Below, one piece after another: positions 23,161 through 32,153 of a stretch of 64,000 nucleotides of DNA. Source of the stretch: Norana najaformis (taxonomy: Eukaryota > Annelida > Clitellata > Crassiclitellata > Hormogastridae); assembly GCA_964023275.1 (NCBI GenBank), contig OZ029916.1, positions 11,772,607-11,836,606 of the forward strand, given 5' to 3'. A program made the position numbers and the translations under genes. The notes below the pieces were generated by a model. The model ran no database searches and had not been told where the DNA came from. It was given only the letters and a program-made list of their open reading frames with translations. The stretch's first letter is position 1. The number at the start of each line of letters is the position of its first letter.

Positions 23161-24180
23161 GACGATTACTGACACAGTGGACTGAAAAATTACAGCCAAT
23201 TACGTGATAGAATGGCTTTTGTGAAAGGATTCCAAGGTCTGTGTCATCGCAAGTAATCGTAAACTGGGTTCTCGTATAACTAAAGGCTTTCGGACACGAT
23301 ATGCACGTCGTGACCACCGTATATAACTCTTCGCTACTTCCGAGTATCAAATATTCATTTAGAACAAATAAAAACAATGTAATGATAACTTCTACAAATT
23401 TCGGCAAATTAAAGCAATCGGTAAAAGTTCATAAGTTTTAAGAAAATACAGCAAACAGAAATCGGTGAAAACAACACCTGTTACTCTGCATATGACTAGC
23501 CGGATTTCTGGGATTTTAAACAATCGTGATGTTTACCGTCAGTGATCTGGATAGCTAATGGGCGAGGAAAGTTCGGATTATCGCTCGGTAAAGGGCAATA
23601 TTTCAAACAGTGATTTCTATATTAAAGTATTTCGATTATTAAAGTATTTCAATTATTAAAGTACTTTCGATAATTTCACTTCTGACGTTACGCTTTGAGA
23701 TGGTTGCTCCGTGTTGTGCAGTGAGCTGCCGTATTGTGGGGTGCTAGGTAAAGTCGTATACATAGGTCTAGCGGTTATAAACCGCTGGCATTCAACACTA
23801 AATTCTAAGCAATAACCAAAGAATTATTTAAAACCCGCATAATAATTGTGACTTAAGTGACATAAAAATCTATCGGCTTCATTACATTTTGCAGTTACGT
23901 AATGGATCTCTTCACAGAAATCTGTAAAGTTCACGAATTTATCACAGGTTTCAATGTAAACAAAGTCGCTGCCCTTACCGGAAGGCCCGCGTGAATCGGC
24001 TATAACGCCAATAACCGCAGCTCTAGCAATCCAGTATTATTCACAGACATCACTGCTTACCATGACTGACGTTTAATAAGGGAACAGTACAGGCGAACCA
24101 GGCTTACATTCTCTACCTAGCGATTGACAGGCGTTTCGTTTTTATTATAGGCATAAATTCAGTCTACACATTAAAAAGCT
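23161..24180. other. No gene recognised; relatively CpG-rich
   Basis: Contains an ATTATTAAAGTATTTC short tandem repeat (about 23620-23670) and a CpG-richer stretch at 23880-24120. It could be a promoter or first-exon region of a minus-strand gene, but nothing was established. Confidence 0.25.
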
Positions 24181-24287
24181 GTGCAATCTTGTATACACGG
24201 AAACTTACTGTCTGCTACATCGGATGTTCTTAAAATATTTAAGAAGCAGATTATTCGGTATTTTAGTGTTTCTTGGGACTGAACATT

Positions 24288-24415
24288 CTTGACCTGGAAC
24301 CGGACTATTTTTGCCTATCGATTTTGTTTTTGACTGAGCGCCTGTGAATAAGCTGGTCCCCGCGGCGCGGCTTTCGTTGGGCGCTGTAGAAATCTCAGAA
24401 TTACGATTACGATTG
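24288..24415 (+). repeat. Non-LTR 3' tail insertion, (CGATTA)n family
   Basis: CCTATCGATTTTGTTTTTGA ... GTGAATAAGCTGGT ... GGCGCTGTAGAAATCTC ... (ATTACG)n. This is the same 3' UTR as at 27838, 34560 and, inverted, 28310 and 34838. It interrupts the local repeat cleanly. Confidence 0.82.
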
Positions 24416-24629
24416 TATAATTTATTTCAATTTTTGTTTTGCCAAAGTAGTAGGCTATTTCGTAGAAAGATGTTGTTCTCATTTTCGTTAAGAAACAGAT
24501 TGTCAGTATTTTAGTGTTTCTTCTGACTGAACATTAATATAATTTTTTGAATTCTAGTTTTTCCAAAGTAGTAGGCTACTTCTTCTCTTTGTGGACAGAT
24601 GTTGTTCTCATTTTAGTTAAGAAGTAGAC

Positions 24630-24996
24630 GAACTCTGTTGCATATCCGATGCTCGTCTGTTTAAGCAATCTTAACCCAAATCATGTCTTACATCAGCTAT
24701 TCCCACCAGTTAAAACCCTCAGTTATTCACTACGTCCCCACACCCATGATCGTATTATTCCTCCTGCTGACAATTTAACGCGTACATGTGTTATTATTAC
24801 GATGCTGTATGCATATTAAGTTTTCTTGTGTTCTTAAATACTTGTAAACCGATGTGCGATTGTCATGTCATGTCAAAACGCCATCGTCGCTTCGCGACGG
24901 TTGACTACATATACGGACTATCCTCTCCCAACGCCATCTGTCGCGCGATGTGCGATTAGCTATTGGTTAATAAAGAATATACTTGCTTACTTACTT
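24630..24996 (+). pseudogene. Non-LTR 3' end, (CTTA)n family
   Basis: The plus strand reads HPHDRIIPPADNLTRTC with ITMLYAY, the C-terminus seen on the minus strand at 56890-57510 (HDRIIPPADNLTRKCF, VRMLYEY). The 3' UTR GATGTGCGATTAGCTATTGG ... AATAAAGAATATACTTGCTTACTTACTTA ends in (CTTA)n. A palindromic CGTCGCTTCGCGACG lies in the 3' UTR at 24886-24900. Confidence 0.8.
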
Positions 24997-25164
24997 ATTC
25001 AGTATTTTAGTGTTTCTTCTGATTGAACATTATATATTTTTCTTAATTTTAATTTTGCCAAAGTAGTAGGCTATTCCTTTTCTTTGTGGACAGATGTTCT
25101 CATTTTAGGTAAGAATTGATTAGCTGCTGGTATATAAGTCATTAGCCATCGATATATTATTGTC

Positions 25165-25313
25165 ATAGGCTGCCCTAAATTAGCGGAACCTTGGCCCCTT
25201 TTGGATAGACCTTTGCATCCAGATAACTGTTTGTGTTATTTGCATTTGCAATGTTTCATTCTGTTTTTGAAGCAATAAATATGCCGATATATTATTATTA
25301 TTACAAACACACC
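25165..25313 (+). repeat. Non-LTR 3' UTR and tail, (ATT)n
   Basis: GCGGAACCTTGGCCCCTTTT ... CCTTTGCATCCAGATAACTG ... AATAAATATG plus (ATT)n parallels the 3' UTR at 15075-15170, so it is the end of a related element. Confidence 0.55.
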
Positions 25314-25473
25314 ATGTAAAAGTTGCTCAAATAGAAATTCTAACTGTGAGGGGAGGAAACTTATAGGTTGATAATTCCAGACGTAGAAGTGATTGTACAC
25401 TCTTCCACATATCGTATTGTGATTCCTGCCCTTCCCTTTAAAATGCGTGTAAATGTACACGGTTTTCTATAGC

Positions 25474-26037
25474 TGTGGCGAACCGTCGCCAGTGTAGGCT
25501 TAACTGATGTCTAGGCTTAACTGAGCTGTAGGCTTAACTGATGTCTAGGCTTAACTGAGCTGTGGGCTTAACTGATGTCTAGGCTTAACTGATGTCTAGG
25601 CTTAACTGAGCTGTGGGCTTAACTGATGTCTAGGCTTAACTGATGTCTAGGCTTAACAGAGCTGTAGGCTTAACTGATGTCTAGGCTTAACTGGTCCGTA
25701 GGCTTAACTGAGCTGTAGGGTTAACTGATGTGTAGGCTTAACTGATGTCTAGGCTTAACTGAGCTGTAGGCTTAACTGATGTGTAGGCTTAACTGATGTC
25801 TAGGCTTAACTGAGCTATAGGCTTAACTGATGTCTAGGCTTAACTGGTCCGTAGGCTTAACTGAGGTGTAGGCTTAACTGATGTCTAGGCTTAACTGAGC
25901 TGTAGGCTTAACTGATGTCTAGGCTTAACTGGTGTGTAGGCTTAACTGGTCCGTAGCCTTAACTGGAGTGTAGGCTTAACTGGGCTATAGGCTTAACTGA
26001 CATGTAGACTTAGCTAAGAGGTACATAAGCGAGCCGG
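25474..26037 (+). repeat. Left LTR, U3 part: ~30 copies of a 17-bp unit
   Basis: After TGTGGCGAACCGTCGCCAG the sequence is an array of TAGGCTTAACTG plus five variable bases (ATGTC, AGCTG, GTCCG, ATGTG and a few others), about 25492-26010, followed by ACTTAGCTAAGAGGTACATAAG. TAACTG fits the MYB core YAAC(G/T)G. The array ends at GCGAGCCG, where it joins the internal ORF directly. Confidence 0.88.
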
Positions 26038-26060
26038 ATAGCGACGACCTGTTCGCCTCG

Positions 26061-26522
26061 TTGTCTGGAAGCGAAGAGGAAGTAACACTGGCCACGCCGC
26101 CGATCCTTGATGACGTCGACGACCATCTGGAAGACAACGACAAACAGCTCGTTCTGTTCGCAGGCGCCGAGGTGGAAGCAAATCTAGCCACTTCGCCAGA
26201 AGCGGATCCTCGGGAGTTGGAGGCGGATCTCGTCCAGTTCTTGGACGACTGGCTGCCGGTGGGTCCGTCTCCTGAGGATCTTGCACGCGACCTCGCTACT
26301 TTGATGGCCAGTACTTCTCCGATGGCTTACCTCACCTCGCGGGAGCGTTTCTTGGAGACATTTTCGAGGCGCTTTCCGCAACTTCCTGAGTGGGCGATTC
26401 GCGGAGCCTACCTCTGGTCGCAGTCGCGAGGTTCCGGTCCCTGCGAACGAGTTCGACCTCTGACTCCACCCAGTGTGGATGGTGATGACGATGTTGACGA
26501 CGACGTGGTTATGCTGGATTAA
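26061..26522 (+). CDS. Acidic ORF between the LTRs, function unknown
   Basis: 153 codons from the first ATG. The frame is also open upstream through the junction with the left LTR (reading SEPDSDDLFASLSGSEEE), so the natural start is probably lost and this is the C-terminal part of a longer protein. Asp/Glu-rich ends surround a more ordered middle with LTSRERFLETFSRRFPQL and WAIRGAYLWSQSRG. It ends in an Asp/Val run. No zinc knuckle, protease or known gag motif was seen. GC-rich with unbroken codons, so it may still have been under selection recently. It could be a gag-like, accessory or captured host protein. Confidence 0.55.
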   Translation: MSGSEEEVTLATPPILDDVDDHLEDNDKQLVLFAGAEVEANLATSPEADPRELEADLVQFLDDWLPVGPSPEDLARDLATLMASTSPMAYLTSRERFLETFSRRFPQLPEWAIRGAYLWSQSRGSGPCERVRPLTPPSVDGDDDVDDDVVMLD

Positions 26523-26806
26523 TTGCTGCTGCTGGTAACTGTTTTTGTATGATTGTCAGACGTGATTTTGACGTGTTTTCAATTATCTGATATTGCTCTG
26601 ATTTTGTGACGTGGTTTTGATATTGTTTGTTTTTGATTGCTATATACGTCATCTTATTTTGATTTGCTTGTAATCTCTTGACTTTTTGGATAAACTGTTT
26701 TGTTTTCATATGATTACTGGACATGATCTTGTTTTGATTTGCCAGTAATTGTCTGATTTTTCCTGATAAACCTAAGGGAGGTTTATGACTCGTGGTGGGC
26801 GGAGAG
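26523..26806 (+). other. 3' non-coding part of the LTR element, with polypurine tract
   Basis: T/G-rich sequence with TGATTTTG-like repeats (GTGATTTTGACGTG, GATTTTGTGACGTGG, TGATCTTGTTTTGATTTGCC). It ends with CCTAAGGGAGG and GGTGGGCGGAGAG next to the right LTR; the latter is a good polypurine tract candidate. Confidence 0.55.
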
Positions 26807-27763
26807 TGTGGCGAACCGTCGCCAGTGTAGGCTTAACTGATGTGTAGGCTTAACTGATGTGTAGGCTTAACTGAGCTGTAGGCTTAACTGATGTGTAGGC
26901 TTAACTGATGTCTAGGCTTAACTGAGCTGTGGGCTTAACTGATGTCTAGGCTTAACTGGTCCGTAGGCTTAACTGAGCTGTAGGCTTAACTGATGTCTAG
27001 GCTTAACTGATGTCTAGGCTTAACTGAGCTGTAGGCTTAACTGATGTCTAGGCTTAACTGGTCCGTAGGCTTAACTGAGCTGTAGGCTTAACTGATGTCT
27101 AGGCTTAACTGATGTGTAGGCTTAACTGATGTCTAGGCTTAACTGAGCTGTGGGCTTAACTGATGTCTAGGCTTAACTGATGTGTAGGCTTAGCTGATGT
27201 CTAGGCTTAACTGAGCTGTAGGCTTAACTGATGTGTAGGCTTAACTGATGTCTAGGCTTAACTGAGCTGTAGGCTTAACTGATGTCTAGGCTTAACTGGT
27301 GTGTAGGCTTAACTGAGCTGTAGGCTTAACTGGTTCGTAGGCTTAACTGGAGTGTAGGCTTAACTGGGCTATAGGCTTAGCTGACATGTAGACTTAGCTA
27401 AGAGGTATATAAGCGAGCCGTTGCTGTTGTTCAGGGTTGTTATTGTTGTTGTTGATTTTGGTTGTGGTTCGGTTGCTGCTGTTGCTGCCGTTGCTGTGTT
27501 GTCGTCGGGGCGCGAACCTAACTGTAGAGTTCTCATGTGACCGAGTAATGACTCGTGGCAAATTGTTTGACTTTCTTACCGAACTGTTGATCTTCGAAGT
27601 TAAAGTTCGTTGCTCGAGTTGAGCACCATTAAATTCGAGAAAGTTACTTCGTTTTTCTTCACTTGAGAAGTATAAGAAGCCTTCCGCTAGACTTAGGGGG
27701 AGCCGAACCTGACGGACTTACAGAATACTCGTCGACGGAAAAGACAGACCGCCGTTCACCACA
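26807..27763 (+). repeat. Right LTR, full length (957 bp)
   Basis: TGTGGCGAACCGTCGCCAG, then about 34 copies of the 17-bp unit (26824-27395), a TATA box GGTATATAAG (27404-27413), GCGAGCCG, a TTGTTG/GCTGCTG-rich leader, ATTAAA at 27629 as a possible poly(A) signal, and the end GTTCACCACA. GGCGA-ACCG-TCGCC at the left edge is a small hairpin. Confidence 0.82.
27404..27413 (+). promoter_or_regulatory. LTR TATA box downstream of the 17-bp array
   Basis: TATATAAG within GAGGTATATAAGCGAG. The left LTR has the degenerate TACATAAG at 26021-26028. Confidence 0.6.
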
Positions 27764-27837
27764 TAGCTACCGTATGGCCTCGATCTTGCTCATTTTTCAA
27801 TTAATTAATTGGGCATCTGTCTTGCCACTCCTATTCC

Positions 27838-28022
27838 AAACACCATCCATCGTAGACGTCTGACCGTCGCCTCCGTGAGCCTTGGCTCGACCTGCAACCG
27901 AATACGACCCTTCGTGCCTATCGATTTTGTTTTGACTGAGCGCTTGTGAATAAGCTGGTTCCCGCGACTTAGCTTTCTTTGGGCGCTGTAGAAATCTCGA
28001 GTTTACGATTATGAATACGACA
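27838..28022 (+). repeat. Non-LTR 3' UTR/tail, (CGATTA) family
   Basis: ACACCATCCATCGTAG ... CCTATCGATTTTGTTTTGAC ... GCGCTGTAGAAATCTCG ... TTACGATTATG, matching the 3' UTR of the elements at 34490-34675 and 34838-35598. 5'-truncated; coding part absent. Confidence 0.78.
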
Positions 28023-28308
28023 ATCCAGTCTACTTTTACACAACGGCATGCCGCTTCAATGGATCAAGCAAATTAAATTTGTCCTCCATTGTGGACTCAG
28101 CTGTAGCGAGTGGTATGGACGAACGCACCCCAATATGTACTGGAAAATGCAATCAAATTCTACCTTATTATTAAACCAGTACGCTACATTCCTCACTAGG
28201 CATACAACCGAACCTAGACCATTTATGTTAACGTAAGGTAACGCGAGGTATGCAGGCCCGTATTTGTGAAATACAGGCGGAAGAATCGCAATTTAGAACG
28301 CGAAATTG
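28023..28308. other. No gene recognised
   Basis: Spacer between two retroposon tails; nothing named. Confidence 0.25.
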
Positions 28309-28405
28309 CATTATCGTAATTGTAAAACTCGAGATTGGACAGCACCTAAAGAAAGCTAAGTCGCGGAAACCAGCTTATTCGCAGAAGCTCAGTTAAAACA
28401 AAATT
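28309..28405 (-). repeat. Inverted non-LTR 3' tail, (CGATTA) family
   Basis: The minus strand reads TGTTTTAACTGAGCTTCTGC ... AGCTTTCTTTAGGTGCTGTC ... CTCGAGTTTTACAATTACG, the same 3' UTR as at 27838 in the opposite orientation. It abuts the outer plus-strand element that starts at about 28405. Confidence 0.7.
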
Positions 28406-28465
28406 TCCCTGTTCTCAAGAAATCATCACTTGACAAAAAAACTTTCGAACTACCGACCTGTTTCT

Positions 28466-28647
28466 TGTAGTGTATGCAGGGTCTAGCAGAATGCTTAACA
28501 TTCATTGGCCAGCCAGGGTTGGCCCGCCAGAGGGCACAACTGACACACACATAAAACGATAGCCAACGCCTTAGGCCGGGAGTCAGAAATAAGCTAGCGA
28601 ATGCATTGTATATGTACGGTTGATAAATAAAGGGAAAATACACAATA
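28466..28647 (+). repeat. 5' LTR of the Gypsy element
   Basis: TGTAGTGTATGCAGGG ... AAATACACAATA; contains AATAAAGG near its end (poly(A) signal). No difference seen from the 3' copy. Confidence 0.93.
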
Positions 28648-28659
28648 ACTGGCGACGAG

Positions 28660-29111
28660 GATGGGACACGGAATCTAGGCTAAAGAGTTTACTCGGGAAG
28701 TATAAGTCTGTTTTTACGCCTGGCTTGGGAACATTAAAAGAAATGGAAGCACGGTCGACCATCGCGGATGACGTCGAACCAAGATTTCTGAAAGCCCGAC
28801 AACTGCCATACGCCCTGAAACCGAAGGTTGAGGCTGAATTAGACCAACTCGAGCGAGAAGGCGTACTGTCAAAGGTCGACCATAGCGACTGGGCTACACC
28901 CATAGTCCCAGTGGTCAAAAGCGACAACACGGTAAGGATTTGTGGTGATTTCAAGACAACGCTGAACCCGGTCTTGAGGGTTGATTCATACCCCTTGCCC
29001 CGCATTGAGGACATTTTTGCGTCGCTAGCGAGAGGCCAGAAATTTAGTAAGATTGACCTCCGACAAGCATACCTACAGATGATAGTCCAGGAAGATTGCA
29101 GGAAATACACC
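28660..29111 (+). pseudogene. Gypsy pol, N-terminal part of RT
   Basis: The open frame reads LLGKYKSVFTPGLGTLKEM, LPYALKPKVEAELDQLE, DWATPIVPVVKSDNTVRICG and FSKIDLRQAYLQM (first catalytic Asp in KIDLRQAY), ending at RKYT where the retroposon tail is inserted. Upstream gag, protease and the normal start are absent. The remaining codons show no stop, in keeping with a young copy, but the insertion terminates translation two codons later. Confidence 0.88.
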
Positions 29112-29267
29112 GGCTAGTATTCCTCAGTTTGTCTCTTCCGCAGTTTCGCAAGCGCCTGAAGTCTGTATTATTTGCCAGTGGTCTCACTGGTTCGGGTCGG
29201 GAGCGCTTCTGATGAGTCTATTCTTGAAGTGGCGCTTTATAAATGTCAGATTACAATTACAATTACA
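29112..29267 (+). mobile_element. 156-bp 5'-truncated retroposon tail inside Gypsy pol
   Basis: GGCTAGTATTCCTCAGTTTG ... TGGCGCTTTATAAATGTCAG plus (ATTACA)n nearly matches 18411-18557, the end of a CR1/L2-like element; this copy has about 9 extra bases (CGCCTGAAG region). It splits the Gypsy RT between RKYT and INTHRG. No clear target duplication. Confidence 0.9.
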
Positions 29268-31757
29268 ATAAACACACACCGTGGCTTGTACCGCTATAAC
29301 AGGCTAGTATTCGGAGTAGCCTCAGCCCCTGCAATCTGGCAACGTTCGATTCAGCAAGTCCTCCAAGGAATTCCCAATGTACAGTGTATCTTGGACGACA
29401 TGATTGTAACGGGGAAGAATGACAAGGAACACCTTGATACATTACAGAGAGTACTGGAACGCTTACAGAAATACGGACTACGAGCAAATCTAAAGAAATG
29501 TGCCTTCTTCCAGGAAAGAATTGTGTTTTGCGGGCATGAGATTGACCGTAACGGGCTACACAAAACCAAAGATAAAGTCGACGCAATACTAGCGGCACCC
29601 AGACCAGGCAATCAAAGTCAACTTCGCTCTTTCAACGGCTTAGTCAACTATTATGCCAAGTTCCTGCCAAACCTATCTACAATTATGCGGCCACTAAACA
29701 GACTACTGGAGAAAAAGATGCAATGGATATGGTCTAAAGATTGCGAGGAAGCCTTCATAACGGTCAAACAGCTGGTTGCATCCGACAAGGTACTAGTACA
29801 TTACGACCCTACCCTACCGATCAGGCTGGCTTGCGATGCTAGCCTATATGGACTGGGGGCAGTGCTATCACACGTCACTGCAGACGGCACAGAAAGACCG
29901 ATAGCTTTCGTATCCAGATCTTTAACGCCAACAGAGCGCAAATACGCACAAATTGATAAGGAGGCCCTGGGCTTGTTTTGGGCTGCGAAGAAATTCTTCT
30001 CGTATTTGTACGGCCGACATTTTACGTTAGTCACCGACCATCAACCGCTGGTCTCAATATTCCACCCCAGTAAATCATTCCCAGCGATGACAGCCGCACG
30101 CCTGCAGAGATTAGCCATGTTTCTATCGGGCCTCGACTACACTATCGAATTTCGCGAATCAAGCAAGCACAGCAATGCTGATGCCCTCTCACGGCTCCCC
30201 CTAACGACAAAGGACGCAGGCGAACCGGATGCAGCCGACATTTTTGCCATAAGCCAAATCGAAACACTGCCGGTGACCCATGCCACGATCAGCCGAGCTA
30301 CACAACGTGGCCCACTCTTAGCACGGGTGTATCAACTAACCAAACTCGGCTGGGGCGCTTACTCAAAACCGCCAGAGCTTGTGCCCTTCTACAACCGACG
30401 CAGCGAACTAGCGATACACCAAGGGTGCCTAATGTGGGGCGGGAGGGTGATCATTCCACAGAAACTACGCGAGCGCATACTTGAACAGCTGCATGAAGCA
30501 CACAGTGGAGTGGTGAAAATGAAAAGTCTGGCCCGTAGTTACGTGTGGTGGCCTGGAATAGACGCTCAAATAGAGAACATAACTAAAGCTTGCCCAGGAT
30601 GTGCTTATATACAAAAAGAACCAGCGAAAGCACCATTACACCCTTGGGAATACCCGAGCAAGCCATGGCAGAGAGTTCATATAGACTACTGTGGGCCCTT
30701 ATGGGGCTATATGTTCCTTGTGATGGTCGATGCACACTCGAAATGGCCTGAGGTAGTGTGTACAAAATCAACAACATCAGAAAGAACGATCGAAATCCTA
30801 CGAGAGACTTTTAGTAGAACTGGGATATGCGAACAACTCGTGAGCGACAATGGCCCTCAGTTCACTTCAGACGAATTTCGAACATTTGTCACCCAAAATG
30901 GAATCCTTCACACCAAATCAGCACCGTATCATCCGGCAACGAATGGCCTGGCCGAAAGTTTCGTACAATCCCTAAAACATGCGCTCATTGCCGCACAAAC
31001 AGAAGCGGGGTCACTCAAAAAGAAGTTGGCACAATTCCTATTAACATATAGGAACACGCCCCATACAACCACAAATGAAACACCGGCAATACTGTTCATG
31101 GGGCGGGCCTTGAGAACAAAGTTGGACTTATTGAAACCCAACCTGGACGACCGAGTACAGCGGAAACAGCTTCAGGCGATGATGAACCAACCAAGCCACA
31201 GACTACGTGAATTCGAAGAAGGGCAGGCGGTTATCGTACGGGATTACAGGGGCGGACAGAAATGGACTCCCGCAATAGTAAGCAAACGCATGGAGCAGTT
31301 GACATATGAAGTCTCAACGACAGACACCACGTCACCAACGACCTGGCGCCGACACGTCGATCAGATACGTGCCGCTCACGCAGCCAACACAAGCAGAACA
31401 ACCATACAGCACACAGCAACTCCAACAACGGACGACGAATACACCCCTGAGGTGACCCCTAGCGAAACACGAACGATGACCTGGGACCAACACATCGACC
31501 CGAGACACATCAACCACTCGACGACAACAGGTGTGGCGGCCTTACTTAATGCAGAAACATCGACCACGGCAGGCGAATGCATCTCAGAGGCGCCACCTAG
31601 CGAAACGCGAAGATACACGGATACATCAGCGCCAGGTGCAGACGAGACGGTGACAAAAACATCCAGACACTCACCAGAGGAGCGGAACAGCAGTGCTAGG
31701 GAGGAGAAACGATACCCGGAAAGAGACAGGAAAGCACCAGACAGACTAAACCTCTGA
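29268..31757 (+). CDS. Gypsy pol, rest of RT, RNase H and integrase
   Basis: About 829 uninterrupted codons after the inserted tail (the open frame begins at 29172 within the tail). Domains in order: RT with the CILDDM catalytic pair about 40 codons in; RNase H (CDASLYGLGAVLSH, DKEALGLFWAAKKF, TDHQPL, NADALSRLP); integrase with the H-H-C-C zinc finger (HEAHSG ... CPGC) and the DDE residues in HIDYCG, SDNGPQFTS and NGLAESFVQS; then a Gly-rich, Thr/Glu-rich tail ending DRKAPDRLNL. Related to Mag-like/invertebrate Gypsy pol. Not autonomous: no gag or protease, and RT split. Confidence 0.93.
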   Translation: MNTHRGLYRYNRLVFGVASAPAIWQRSIQQVLQGIPNVQCILDDMIVTGKNDKEHLDTLQRVLERLQKYGLRANLKKCAFFQERIVFCGHEIDRNGLHKTKDKVDAILAAPRPGNQSQLRSFNGLVNYYAKFLPNLSTIMRPLNRLLEKKMQWIWSKDCEEAFITVKQLVASDKVLVHYDPTLPIRLACDASLYGLGAVLSHVTADGTERPIAFVSRSLTPTERKYAQIDKEALGLFWAAKKFFSYLYGRHFTLVTDHQPLVSIFHPSKSFPAMTAARLQRLAMFLSGLDYTIEFRESSKHSNADALSRLPLTTKDAGEPDAADIFAISQIETLPVTHATISRATQRGPLLARVYQLTKLGWGAYSKPPELVPFYNRRSELAIHQGCLMWGGRVIIPQKLRERILEQLHEAHSGVVKMKSLARSYVWWPGIDAQIENITKACPGCAYIQKEPAKAPLHPWEYPSKPWQRVHIDYCGPLWGYMFLVMVDAHSKWPEVVCTKSTTSERTIEILRETFSRTGICEQLVSDNGPQFTSDEFRTFVTQNGILHTKSAPYHPATNGLAESFVQSLKHALIAAQTEAGSLKKKLAQFLLTYRNTPHTTTNETPAILFMGRALRTKLDLLKPNLDDRVQRKQLQAMMNQPSHRLREFEEGQAVIVRDYRGGQKWTPAIVSKRMEQLTYEVSTTDTTSPTTWRRHVDQIRAAHAANTSRTTIQHTATPTTDDEYTPEVTPSETRTMTWDQHIDPRHINHSTTTGVAALLNAETSTTAGECISEAPPSETRRYTDTSAPGADETVTKTSRHSPEERNSSAREEKRYPERDRKAPDRLNL

Positions 31758-31971
31758 ACCATGTCCGAACAATTAAACACTAATCGGACTTTCAGAAGCA
31801 GTAGAGCTCACGCAGAACTTATAGGCTTGTAGGAAGTAGGACGCTAACATGCACAAACACACATACGCTTATGCGCTTGTAGGAAGTAGGAACTCAGTAC
31901 ACACACGCATACAAACACACATATTTGCGTAGATATTTGTAGCGGGGACATCAGATATAGAAGGGAGGAGT

Positions 31972-32153
31972 TGTAGTGTATGCAGGGTCTAGCAGAATGC
32001 TTAACATTCATTGGCCAGCCAGGGTTGGCCCGCCAGAGGGCACAACTGACACACACATAAAACGATAGCCAACGCCTTAGGCCGGGAGTCAGAAATAAGC
32101 TAGCGAATGCATTGTATATGTACGGTTGATAAATAAAGGGAAAATACACAATA
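31972..32153 (+). repeat. 3' LTR of the Gypsy element
   Basis: Same sequence as the 5' LTR, directly preceded by the AAGGGAGGAG polypurine tract and followed by TTTCT. Confidence 0.93.

Larger units (their letters stand above)
24180..25130 (+). repeat. ~150-bp local repeat, about three copies, split by two insertions
   Basis: The core TCAGTATTTTAGTGTTTCTT ... GAACATT ... CCAAAGTAGTAGGCTA ... GATGTTGTTCTCATTTT recurs from about 24245, 24496 and 25000. The first copy is split after GAACATT by a retroposon tail (24288-24415). The second and third are separated by a non-LTR fragment (24630-24996). Confidence 0.75.
25474..27763 (+). mobile_element. Compact LTR element with tandem-repeat LTRs (non-autonomous)
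   Basis: The element begins TGTGGCGAACC, ends TTCACCACA (TGTGG/CCACA inverted ends) and is flanked by TAGC on both sides (25470-25473, 27764-27767), a 4-bp target duplication. Two copies of a U3-like region (17-bp arrays plus TATA box) flank about 780 bp with one acidic ORF. The right copy is a full LTR (957 bp). The left lacks everything after GCGAGCCG, so R/U5 and the primer-binding site are deleted. No gag, protease, RT or integrase. A purine-rich tract (GGTGGGCGGAGAG, 26794-26806) precedes the right LTR. Confidence 0.8.
28466..32153 (+). mobile_element. Ty3/Gypsy element, ~3.7 kb, apparently identical LTRs, no gag
   Basis: LTRs of about 182 bp (28466-28647 and 31972-32153) with no difference seen by eye. 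The target TTTCT is present at 28461-28465 and 32154-32158. After the left LTR comes ACTGGCGACGAGG, a primer-binding-site-like stretch; AAGGGAGGAG at 31961-31970 is the polypurine tract. The internal region starts almost at once in the N-terminal part of RT, so gag and protease are missing. Pol is split by a 156-bp retroposon tail. The exact LTR end (ACACA or ACACAATA) is uncertain by 3 bases. Confidence 0.93.

Noticed and set aside
25492-27395. 17-bp arrays as a CRISPR array or plain minisatellite
   Set aside because: Units are contiguous without spacers, and both arrays sit at identical positions within LTR ends of one element.
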